From a virus: a stretch of 23,518 nt of DNA. Numbering within the stretch: position 1 is the first letter of the stretch; every line of letters starts with the position of its first letter. Under the pieces are notes generated by a model, which made no database searches, was not told the DNA's origin, and worked only from the letters and a program-made list of their open reading frames with translations. This document shows, piece by piece, positions 14,117-21,246 of the stretch. The translations under genes and the position numbers were made by a program. The DNA is taken from the IMG/VR virus record IMGVR_UViG_3300029266_002517, positions 1-23,518 of that record, one strand, 5' to 3'.

Positions 14117-14959
14117 ATGAGTATACAGGAATTATTCCCAACAGGAAAACCACACATTTCTTTTTCTGAAATTAAACAGTGGAAAGAATGCAGCTACAGA
14201 CATAAGCTAACGTACATTGATAAGATAGATATGTTCCAGGACAGTCCTTATCTTCACTTTGGAACAGCAGTCCATGAAGGCTGTGAAACGCTAATAGAGA
14301 CCGGCAAAGTAGACCGTGATAAAATACTAGGGGTTATGAAAGAAAGCTGGCAGAAAGCTGGATTTGAAGACCCAGCATGGTATTCGAAGCAACCGGGTTG
14401 GTATAAACATCAGCCTGTTGAAGAGTGGGAAAGTTGGGCAAATAATATGTGGGATGAAGTGCTAGGTTTTTTAGATACACAACTACCGGGTTGGGAATGT
14501 TTTAAAGCTGAAGAACAGCTATATGAAGAAATAGAAAATTTAGACAAGGATCTTTCTTTCAAAGGCTTTATTGATGCTGTTTTTAAAGTTCCTAAAAAAA
14601 GAGGTAAAGGTCACGAATATTGGATCGTTGACTGGAAGACAGCCGGAGCATACGGATGGCGAAGAGATAAAAAGCAAGATTTGGGGATGACAGCACAGCT
14701 TATCCTATATAAACATTTTTGGGCAAAGAAACACAATATTCCCTTGAAAGACGTACGCTGCGCTTTTATTTTACTTAAGCGTGGTGCTAAACCCGGCAAG
14801 CTTTGTGATATTGTAAATGTCGGAGTAGGTCCTAAGACATATGCAAAAGGCATTAAGCTAATGAGGAATATGATTAAGTCTGTAAGAAAAGGAATGTTTT
14901 TAAAAAATAAGCATAGTTGCAAATTTTGCCCTTATTCGGGAACCGAATATTGTACTTAA
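14117..14959 (+). CDS. PD-(D/E)XK nuclease, Cas4/RecB-like, with Fe-S cysteines
   Basis: This is a 280-residue protein with GGGTGG upstream of its ATG. H53 (GTAVHE), D153 (FKGFIDAVF), D172-W-K174 (VDWKTA) and Q194-x3-Y198 (QLILYK) make up the complete motif set of the RecB/Cas4 branch of PD-(D/E)XK nucleases. C25 near the N-terminus, with C268, C271 and C279 at the C-terminus, matches the split four-Cys 4Fe-4S cluster of Cas4 and AddB. The family cuts or resects DNA ends in recombination and repair. No CRISPR array or cas genes are nearby, so a phage recombination or DNA-processing role is more likely than adaptation. Confidence 0.85.
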   Translation: MSIQELFPTGKPHISFSEIKQWKECSYRHKLTYIDKIDMFQDSPYLHFGTAVHEGCETLIETGKVDRDKILGVMKESWQKAGFEDPAWYSKQPGWYKHQPVEEWESWANNMWDEVLGFLDTQLPGWECFKAEEQLYEEIENLDKDLSFKGFIDAVFKVPKKRGKGHEYWIVDWKTAGAYGWRRDKKQDLGMTAQLILYKHFWAKKHNIPLKDVRCAFILLKRGAKPGKLCDIVNVGVGPKTYAKGIKLMRNMIKSVRKGMFLKNKHSCKFCPYSGTEYCT

Positions 14960-15005
14960 TATCATTTACTAATTTGGTAAAAAAGTTTACTTTTGAATCA
15001 AGATG

Positions 15006-15025
15006 TATAAAATTACTATATATTT
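15006..15025 (+). promoter_or_regulatory. Candidate late promoter region before the first GT4 gene
   Basis: TATAAAAT at 15006-15013 differs little from the T4 late promoter core TATAAATA and lies 29 bases before the ATG, followed by ATATATTT at 15018-15025. A gp55-like sigma encoded at 17782 makes T4-type late promoters plausible. The gap (14960-15042) has no other feature apart from a weak TTTAC/GTAAA pairing. Confidence 0.3.
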
Positions 15026-15042
15026 GATGAGGATGTAGGCTT

Positions 15043-16308
15043 ATGGAAAATAAAAAACTTAAAATATTAGTTCTTTCAGATCATGCACTTTCTACTAGCG
15101 GTGTTGGGACACAAACAAGGCATCTTATTGAAGGGCTGTTAAAGAAAAACAAGTGGACTTTTCGACAGTTTGGTGCTGCTATGAAACATACAGACTATAG
15201 AACTGTTGTTGTCAACGATGATTTCATAATTAAGCCAATTGATGGATTTGGCACGCCAGAGCTACTAAGAATAACTTTGGCAACAGAAAAGCCTGATCTT
15301 TTATTTATATTCACAGATCCTAGGTTTTTTACATGGCTTTTTGATATGGAAGATGAAGTTCATCAGGTATGCCCAATAGTCTGGTGGCATGTTTGGGACA
15401 ATTATCCTTTTCCAAAGTTTAACGAGCCCTACTATGAAGGCACAGATGTTATAAACTGTCATTCTCATATGACATACACAATGTTAAAAAAACACTACCC
15501 AGAAAAAACAAACTTTATACCTCATGCGCTACCAGAGAAGTTATTTTTTCCGCTATCTGACGAAGAAAAAAGAAAACACAAAGTAAGCCTTTTAGGTCCG
15601 GACCGTTCCGATCACTTTGTAGGGATTTGGGTTAATAGAAATGCAAAAAGAAAAAGACCTAATGATGTGCTAGAATCTTGGAAGCTTTTTCTAGACCAAA
15701 TTGAAAAAAGAGAGGGCCATAGAAAAGCCACATTGATCATGCATACAGAACCGACAGATCAAGAGGGCCCTAACTTATTTGCAACTGCTGAAGAATTAGG
15801 AATACAGAACAACGTATTCTTTTCTAGAGAGCGGCTAGAGTTTGAAAAAATGAATGTGTTATATAATATAACAGACTTTTGCATAAACATATCTTTTGCT
15901 GAAGGTTTTGGTTTGTCAACTTTAGAAGCAATGATGACAGGTACTCCTATAATTGCAGCAAAAACAGGCGGGTTGACTAGACAGGTTATAGACCACAGAT
16001 CGGGCAGAGAAAACGGGGTTGCATTAAAAATCGATCTTAAGACTCTAGTCGGCAGTCAAAATGTGCCTTACATTTATGAAGATTATGTTACAAATAAAAA
16101 TACTGCGCAAGGATTAATGAAGCTTTACAAAATGTGGAAGAAAAAACCACAAGAATACAAAAAATTAAGAAAGAAAGTTTTAAACTATGCAAGAACAGAA
16201 TTCTCGCTGCAAAAAACTGTTGATCTCTGGGACGCGTCAATGACGTCAGCGATAAAAGATTTTAAAGAAAAAAAAGAAAAAACTTCTTGGAAAGTTTTTG
16301 AGTACTAA
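15043..16308 (+). CDS. GT4-family glycosyltransferase (GT-B fold)
   Basis: This is a 421-residue protein with GATGAGGATG upstream. STSGVGTQTRHL near the N-terminus is the Gly-rich acceptor-side loop of GT-B enzymes. In the C-terminal half, E287-x7-E295 in FAEGFGLSTLEAMMTGTP is the GT4 nucleotide-sugar-binding motif, followed by AAKTGG. It uses a nucleotide-sugar donor with retention. No signal or membrane helix is seen. It lies outside the main sugar cassette, between the nuclease and the phage late genes, together with a second GT4 enzyme. Such pairs may glycosylate virion proteins or phage DNA or modify host glycans; the sequence does not decide. Confidence 0.88.
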   Translation: MENKKLKILVLSDHALSTSGVGTQTRHLIEGLLKKNKWTFRQFGAAMKHTDYRTVVVNDDFIIKPIDGFGTPELLRITLATEKPDLLFIFTDPRFFTWLFDMEDEVHQVCPIVWWHVWDNYPFPKFNEPYYEGTDVINCHSHMTYTMLKKHYPEKTNFIPHALPEKLFFPLSDEEKRKHKVSLLGPDRSDHFVGIWVNRNAKRKRPNDVLESWKLFLDQIEKREGHRKATLIMHTEPTDQEGPNLFATAEELGIQNNVFFSRERLEFEKMNVLYNITDFCINISFAEGFGLSTLEAMMTGTPIIAAKTGGLTRQVIDHRSGRENGVALKIDLKTLVGSQNVPYIYEDYVTNKNTAQGLMKLYKMWKKKPQEYKKLRKKVLNYARTEFSLQKTVDLWDASMTSAIKDFKEKKEKTSWKVFEY

Positions 16309-16320
16309 AAAGGAATATAA

Positions 16321-17490
16321 ATGAAAAGAATTTTAGTAAGAGCTCCTCTTCTTACAAATAGTGGGTACGGAGTTCATTCAAGGCAGGTTTTTAGCTGGTT
16401 GCTGTCAGAAAGTAAAAAAAGAAATTTTGAAATAGACGTAGAGTGTCTAAACTGGGGGAATTGTTCTTGGATTGTAGATGGAGCCAAAGAAGACGGCTTA
16501 GTTGCAGAAATTATGGAAAGATCTAAACCGCTAAATGCACCTTACGATGTTACATTCCAGGTTCAATTACCTGATGAGTGGAACCCAGAATTAGGAAAGT
16601 TTAACGTAGGAATAACAGCAGCTGTAGAATCTGATAAGTGTAACCCAGCGTGGATTGAATGCTGCAATAAAATGGATCAGATTATCGTACCTTCTACATT
16701 TACAAAAAACGTTTTAAAAAGATCGGGAATGCTACTTAAGAATATAGAAGTTATACCCGAGTGGTACCACGAAACAATTAATGATGCTAAGATAGAAGAA
16801 ATTAATTTAAACCTCAGCACGAAATTTAATTTTCTAACTGTCGGTATGTTAACTCATACAGAGCCAGATCAAGATAGAAAGAATCTAGCTAACACAGTAT
16901 TATTGTTATGCAATAAATTTAAAGACAATAAAGACGTTGGTATTGTTGTTAAAACATGTTTAGGTAAGAATTCTACATTTGATAGAAAGAAAACAAAAGA
17001 ATATTTTTCACAAATAGCAAGATCAGCAAAAGGTAATGCGCAGTATCCAAAAATATATTTATTGCATGGTGATATGACTAAAAAAGAATTAGCTTCGCTA
17101 TATAAGCACGAAGATATTAAATGTTATGTTTCTCTCACAAGAGCAGAAGGTTTTGGATTGCCGCTTATTGAGGCCGCCGCCGCTGGGCTGCCTATAATAA
17201 CAACAAATTATTCAGGGCACTTAGAATTTTTAAAAGGACAACCCTTTCTTCCTGTTGACTATTCAATGATACCAATACCTGCTAAGAAAATAGATAATAG
17301 AATATTTGTTAAAGATACTAAATGGGCTGAACCTTCAACAGAATCTTATTTTACAAACTTAGATAACGTGTATTATAATTACGAATACAATAAAAATAAT
17401 GCTTTGAATATATCTGATCATATTTGTGAAAATTTTTCAAAAAATGCAATTATTAAAAAGTATAATAAATTATTTGCGGAAGTACTATAG
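16321..17490 (+). CDS. GT4-family glycosyltransferase, second copy
   Basis: This is a 389-residue protein from ATG 16321, with AAGGA upstream. NSGYGVHSRQVF is the N-terminal GT-B loop. E276-x7-E284 in AEGFGLPLIEAAAAGLP and TTNYSGHLEFL form the donor-binding end. HTEPDQDRKN in the middle carries an Asp-Arg-Lys-Asn stretch near the position of the donor-diphosphate-binding Arg/Lys in GT4 enzymes. It shares only family motifs with the upstream GT4 gene, so the two are not a recent duplication. Its TAG overlaps the GTG of the next gene by one base. Substrate is unknown; a sequential action with the upstream enzyme is possible. Confidence 0.87.
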   Translation: MKRILVRAPLLTNSGYGVHSRQVFSWLLSESKKRNFEIDVECLNWGNCSWIVDGAKEDGLVAEIMERSKPLNAPYDVTFQVQLPDEWNPELGKFNVGITAAVESDKCNPAWIECCNKMDQIIVPSTFTKNVLKRSGMLLKNIEVIPEWYHETINDAKIEEINLNLSTKFNFLTVGMLTHTEPDQDRKNLANTVLLLCNKFKDNKDVGIVVKTCLGKNSTFDRKKTKEYFSQIARSAKGNAQYPKIYLLHGDMTKKELASLYKHEDIKCYVSLTRAEGFGLPLIEAAAAGLPIITTNYSGHLEFLKGQPFLPVDYSMIPIPAKKIDNRIFVKDTKWAEPSTESYFTNLDNVYYNYEYNKNNALNISDHICENFSKNAIIKKYNKLFAEVL

Positions 17491-17807
17491 TGTTTTTACC
17501 AGAATATGTTTATATTGCTATTATCGTTTTACTATTTTTGCTTTTTTGCTTTTGCGCAAAAAAGCTTTATGATTTTTCAATGATTATTCTAGCTGTAGAA
17601 GAATCAATAGAAGAGAGTCTTGATTTATTAAATCATCATTATAAGAAGATGAATGAAGTTGTCCAAAAGCCAATTTTCTTTGATTCAGTAGAAGTAAGGC
17701 AGGTTATTAATGATATTAAACAATGTCACATTGCTATTTTAAAAATTGCTAATAAGCTAACTTCTGATTCTGGGATACAAAGTGAAACTAAAGAAAAAGA
17801 CAGCTAA
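17490..17807 (+). CDS. Small membrane protein of unknown function
   Basis: This is a 105-residue protein from a GTG. Residues about 6-25 (YIAIIVLLFLLFCFCAKKLY) form one strong membrane helix with positive residues after it, so the C-terminal part is probably cytoplasmic (N-out). The rest is mostly helical and charged (VEESIEESLDLLNHHYKKM), likely a coiled coil. I recognise no family. It overlaps the sigma-factor gene by 26 bases. Small one-helix proteins of this kind occur in T4-like late regions. Confidence 0.6.
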   Translation: MFLPEYVYIAIIVLLFLLFCFCAKKLYDFSMIILAVEESIEESLDLLNHHYKKMNEVVQKPIFFDSVEVRQVINDIKQCHIAILKIANKLTSDSGIQSETKEKDS

Positions 17808-18543
17808 GACAAAGAGTATAGCAGGTAATTCACCAAAGCAAAAAAAGATTAAAAAGCGTCCTTACTTTGGTAAAGATGCGCACAATGCTGTTGTAAGATA
17901 CCAAGATTCAGAGATAAGAAAAGAAAAAAACAAAATATATACGACAGACATAAAGCCTTCTTTTGAAAAGCTAGCAGAAAATTTAATTTTTATTCATGGT
18001 TTCTCCTACAGCCAAGATCATTTTTTCCAACTAAAGAATGATTGTGTAAGTTTTTTATTTGAAATATTGGAAAAGTTTGATCCGGCAAAAGGTTCAAAAG
18101 CGTTTTCTTATTTTAACGTATGCGCTAAAAACTTTTTAATTATTCAAAGTAAAAAACGTGTTAAAAATAGAAATAGGCACGTAAGTCTTCATGATGAAAA
18201 TTTAAGTTTTAGAGATAAAGCTTACATAGAATCACACCAAGTGTCTCCGTCACCTGAAGATAGCTTTATTTTAAAGGAAGACATTGCAAATATTCACATT
18301 GTTAATGAAAAGCTAAAAGACAAAATTACAAATGCAAATGAAAAGCTGTGTATGGATGCGATTATAACATTATTTAATAATATTGAAGATTTAGATTTTT
18401 TAAACAAAAGAGCAGTATTCGTATATTTAAGAGAGATATCTGGTTTAAACCCCAAACAACTCTCAGTTGCAATGTCAGGTATTAGAAAACAGTATAGGGA
18501 ATTAGCAAAAAGTAACGATGAATATGTTCTTTTCAAGAGGTAG
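17782..18543 (+). CDS. 55: gp55-like late-transcription sigma factor
   Basis: This is a 253-residue protein from GTG 17782, with GGGA six bases upstream; an in-frame stop at 17758-17760 rules out an earlier start. FEILEKFDPAKGSKAFSYFNVCAKNFLI followed by basic QSKKRVKNR is a sigma-70 region-2-like core. It matches the T4 gp55 pattern '...[22 protein letters not shown]...KKE'. This factor redirects host RNA polymerase to late promoters. T4 gp55 is about 185 residues; here there is an extra basic N-terminus (about 30 residues) and a longer C-terminal half with helical repeats. The last residues, DEYVLFKR, may contain a hydrophobic-acidic contact for the sliding clamp, as at the gp55 C-terminus (inference). 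Confidence 0.72.
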   Translation: MKLKKKTAKTKSIAGNSPKQKKIKKRPYFGKDAHNAVVRYQDSEIRKEKNKIYTTDIKPSFEKLAENLIFIHGFSYSQDHFFQLKNDCVSFLFEILEKFDPAKGSKAFSYFNVCAKNFLIIQSKKRVKNRNRHVSLHDENLSFRDKAYIESHQVSPSPEDSFILKEDIANIHIVNEKLKDKITNANEKLCMDAIITLFNNIEDLDFLNKRAVFVYLREISGLNPKQLSVAMSGIRKQYRELAKSNDEYVLFKR

Positions 18544-18545
18544 CT

Positions 18546-18890
18546 GTGTCAGATTTAGAATCAAAAAAAGAAGAAAAAATAAAAGAGTTTTCTGAGCTAT
18601 TAGATTCTTTAGAGAACACAGCAGATAAAAAAAAGTTACTTTGGAAAGAATCATATCAAAATGCAGTAGATGATAGAGCAACTGCAGGCCTGTTGTTAAC
18701 TGATCTAGTACTACAGACGCAAGGAAACTCAACAAATCATCTCCAGTTTGGCACTTTAATGACAAAGTATCTAGAAAGAATGAGCAAGTCAAATGATCAA
18801 ATATTAAAACTTGCTGAGCTTATTGCAAAAGAACAAGAAAGCACGAACATGATATCTGATGATGATATATACAATAAAATATCGGATTAA
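18546..18890 (+). CDS. Small helical protein, possible small terminase subunit (gp16-like)
   Basis: This is a 114-residue protein from GTG 18546, with AGAGG just upstream. It is all-helical and charged. The central stretch NHLQFGTLMTKYLERM then SNDQILKLAEL resembles the core of T4 gp16, which has 'RHMEVFATLMGQM...NREILKLHKDM', from memory. In T4, gp16 forms a ring that recognises DNA for packaging. The protein is shorter than T4 gp16 (164). Position between the sigma factor and the spike gene does not match the T4 order. The end, SDDDIYNKI, is acidic. Alternatives are a late co-activator (gp33-like) or an unrelated baseplate chaperone. Confidence 0.42.
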   Translation: MSDLESKKEEKIKEFSELLDSLENTADKKKLLWKESYQNAVDDRATAGLLLTDLVLQTQGNSTNHLQFGTLMTKYLERMSKSNDQILKLAELIAKEQESTNMISDDDIYNKISD

Positions 18891-18892
18891 AA

Positions 18893-20611
18893 ATGAGTTT
18901 TTTAGGAAAAAGCCTTAAGCGAAAAGTTAGTGACAAAGATCCTACAACAAAAAATACCGGTTCAAAAAGTATCAATGCTTCCGGTACCGGATACTTTTAT
19001 CAAACAGGAATTGTCAAGGAATTCATTGGTGAACCTGACGTATATCTAAATGCTAGGAGAGGAAATCTCCCGCCAGTTGTTAATCCTAGTGATTATGGAA
19101 TAATGACAAAGAATTGCCTGATTGCATACATTATTGACAATTCAGAATCACTTAAAGGTAAACCGCCGGTCATATGTTATCCGTTCTTCCCACACCTGTC
19201 TTTACCGATAAAGACAGGTGAACATGTGTGGCTATTAAAAGAAGAATTTTTAGGAAGAGACGTTTATTATTGGATATCTAGAAAGACAGGCGTAAAGCAA
19301 ACAGATGACGTAAACTATACCCATGCTGAAAGGTTCATTCTAATTGATTCAAAGCTTAATCCTGAACAAAGAAATAAAAAAGAAAAAAGAGATTTACTGG
19401 AAGATACAGCACCGAATGAATTATCTGATTCTGCTTATACAAGCTTTGACAATTCATCGCAGGATAACCTTCCGGATGGTTTAAATAACAGTACACTTGT
19501 TAGTGATTCTTTTTCTTTTAAACAAGGTTTTACGCTAGAACCCGTACCTCCCGTTAGAAGAAAATGCGGTGATGCATTGTTACTGGGATCAAACAATACA
19601 CTTGTTCATTTAACAACAGAAAAATTTAAAACAAATGCTTTAAATAGAAAAGACTTAACCGGTTTATCTACTGAGCCAAACTTACCAGGAAGATACCCAT
19701 TATCCCCTGCAATCGACCTCTGTGTAGGTAGAAAAAAAGAAGAGCTCAGCCAGCTAAAAAACTCAACAGGTGATACAGCAAAATCAGGCGCAGTTGAAAT
19801 AGTTAAAGGAATCCGAGATTCACTCCATTCAGAGTTTGAAAGTTACGAAATAGATAAACTAGGAAATCTTCTAGATAAAAATAGACCATTCTCTCCCAGT
19901 TTATCAACAGATGCAGACGCAACAAATTGCGGTGCAAGACTCTATTTGAGTAATAATTGCGCAATTGACGAAACATTCGGATCCTCTTTTAATGTCTTAG
20001 ACACGTTAGGCGGATCAAGTCTTGCAACATACGCTGATCATAACAGAGTGATAGCAGACAACTCATTAAGGTTGACTAATAGGATAGGACAGTCTTTTCT
20101 TAACATGGACGCTAAAGGCAACGTCGTGATTAAATCTTCTATTAATAACGGGCAGCAATTTTTATCATTAAATATTAACGGTACTTCTCGATTACAAGCT
20201 AAACAAGGCGGAAAAATAGAATTAGCAGTCAGTAATGACAATGATAATGAGATAAACACAGTTAACGAACCCTATGTACTGTATTCAGAGTTACGACCGC
20301 TGCTAGAAGATATGTGTGCAGACATCGCGGGAACAAATGCTTTGTTGTTCCAGCTTGGTACAATCATTGATGTAATTGCTACCGTTGTTACTCCTCTTGG
20401 AATCCCAATTAAACCCGCCTTAGCAGCAGCTGACACTGCGATCGCGTTGGCTGGCGCAACAAAGCTTTTTGCTAAAGATGCCAAAATAACCCCAGCAACC
20501 TTTCCACTCTTAATGGCACCGGCTGAGTTGGGCGGTAGGCTTGGATCTGGAAACAGCGTTACAGAAAGCGGAACAATTGCTTCAAAAAAGATATTCGGCG
20601 AATCAAATTAA
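18893..20611 (+). CDS. gp5-like baseplate hub/central-spike protein with OB fold
   Basis: This is a 572-residue protein from ATG 18893. Residues about 30-160 (GIVKEFIGEP..., VICYPFFPHLSLPIKTGEHVWLL, then VYYWISRK) look like an OB fold like that of gp5/VgrG-type spikes. Residues about 410-460 (FLNMDAKGNVVIKSS, LNINGTSRLQA, GGKIELAVS) are short beta repeats fitting a spike beta-helix. A hydrophobic Ala-rich stretch follows near the C-terminus. T4 gp5 has a lysozyme domain between these parts; no lysozyme motif is seen here. The gene is upstream of gp25 and gp6 homologues, which supports the baseplate role. A general virion structural protein is the fallback. Confidence 0.6.
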   Translation: MSFLGKSLKRKVSDKDPTTKNTGSKSINASGTGYFYQTGIVKEFIGEPDVYLNARRGNLPPVVNPSDYGIMTKNCLIAYIIDNSESLKGKPPVICYPFFPHLSLPIKTGEHVWLLKEEFLGRDVYYWISRKTGVKQTDDVNYTHAERFILIDSKLNPEQRNKKEKRDLLEDTAPNELSDSAYTSFDNSSQDNLPDGLNNSTLVSDSFSFKQGFTLEPVPPVRRKCGDALLLGSNNTLVHLTTEKFKTNALNRKDLTGLSTEPNLPGRYPLSPAIDLCVGRKKEELSQLKNSTGDTAKSGAVEIVKGIRDSLHSEFESYEIDKLGNLLDKNRPFSPSLSTDADATNCGARLYLSNNCAIDETFGSSFNVLDTLGGSSLATYADHNRVIADNSLRLTNRIGQSFLNMDAKGNVVIKSSINNGQQFLSLNINGTSRLQAKQGGKIELAVSNDNDNEINTVNEPYVLYSELRPLLEDMCADIAGTNALLFQLGTIIDVIATVVTPLGIPIKPALAAADTAIALAGATKLFAKDAKITPATFPLLMAPAELGGRLGSGNSVTESGTIASKKIFGESN

Positions 20612-20651
20612 CAAACTTTAAATTAACATGACAACAAATTTAAACAAAAGA

Positions 20652-20659
20652 ATATATAT
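20652..20659 (+). promoter_or_regulatory. AT-rich element in the gap before the gp25-like gene
   Basis: The 70-base gap 20612-20681 holds ATATATAT ending 22 bases before the gp25 ATG, then TATAAC and an AAGGA ribosome binding site. A T4-type late promoter is possible but the match is poor. Confidence 0.18.
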
Positions 20660-20681
20660 CTAATGTATAACAAGGATTGTC

Positions 20682-21230
20682 ATGGCAAGAAAAAAATTTA
20701 GTTTTAAAAGTTCAGGAAAGTTAGTAACTGCTAGAGAACTAACAGACAACTTGATTGTTGTTAATCCTCCGATTGGGATAAAAACGCCTTTAGAGTTTTC
20801 TGCTGGACGGAATGGTGAAGATTTATACAAGATGCATTTTGATGCTGCAGATCAGATTAAGGATAACTTAAGAAACCTGATGCTCACAAATTTTGGTGAA
20901 AGATTGGGAAATGCGGCTCTGGGCGCAAATCTTAAGTCACTTTTATATGACGCGTCAAGCTTGGATTCAATTGAGTCAGAAGTGATAAGAAGAATAACAG
21001 TAACAACAAATAAATACTTACCTATTATAGAAATCAGCAATATAGAAATACGCGCTTTGGGGTTAGATTCAAATAGTAAAAGTATTCGATCAACAAATGT
21101 TTATAATGATTATCAACATCCGGGAAACTCATCCGGTTTATTTGGGATAGTTGTTTTTGTTAAATATGGCATTCCTAGATTGCAAGCATCAAATCAAGCT
21201 ATAGAAGTGACGCTAAAGGTCGCAGGATAA
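20682..21230 (+). CDS. 25: gp25-like baseplate wedge protein
   Basis: This is a 182-residue protein. GIKTPLEF, then the helix IKDNLRNLMLTNFGERLGNAALGANLKSLL, is the GPW/gp25 signature: an early Thr-Pro, the 'NL..LL.T..GER' core, and the G-x-x-L-x-x-L-L end. The protein sits in the baseplate wedge next to the sheath start, and its family is related to phage and T6SS baseplates. It is longer than T4 gp25 (132), with an extra C-terminal beta part. It is followed by the gp6 gene after 16 bases (with AGAGGA), the usual gp25-gp6 order. Confidence 0.85.
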   Translation: MARKKFSFKSSGKLVTARELTDNLIVVNPPIGIKTPLEFSAGRNGEDLYKMHFDAADQIKDNLRNLMLTNFGERLGNAALGANLKSLLYDASSLDSIESEVIRRITVTTNKYLPIIEISNIEIRALGLDSNSKSIRSTNVYNDYQHPGNSSGLFGIVVFVKYGIPRLQASNQAIEVTLKVAG

Positions 21231-21246
21231 ATAAAAGAGGATTCAA

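Noticed and set aside
14117-14959. CRISPR-Cas adaptation gene
   Set aside because: No repeat array, cas1 or cas2 is seen in the window; phage nuclease is the simpler reading.
15043-17490. Recent tandem duplication of the two GT4 genes
   Set aside because: They share only the family motifs; lengths and remaining sequence differ widely.
18546-18890. gp33-type late co-activator
   Set aside because: It follows the sigma gene and has an acidic end, but the core does not resemble the gp33 sequences I can recall; the gp16 resemblance is better.
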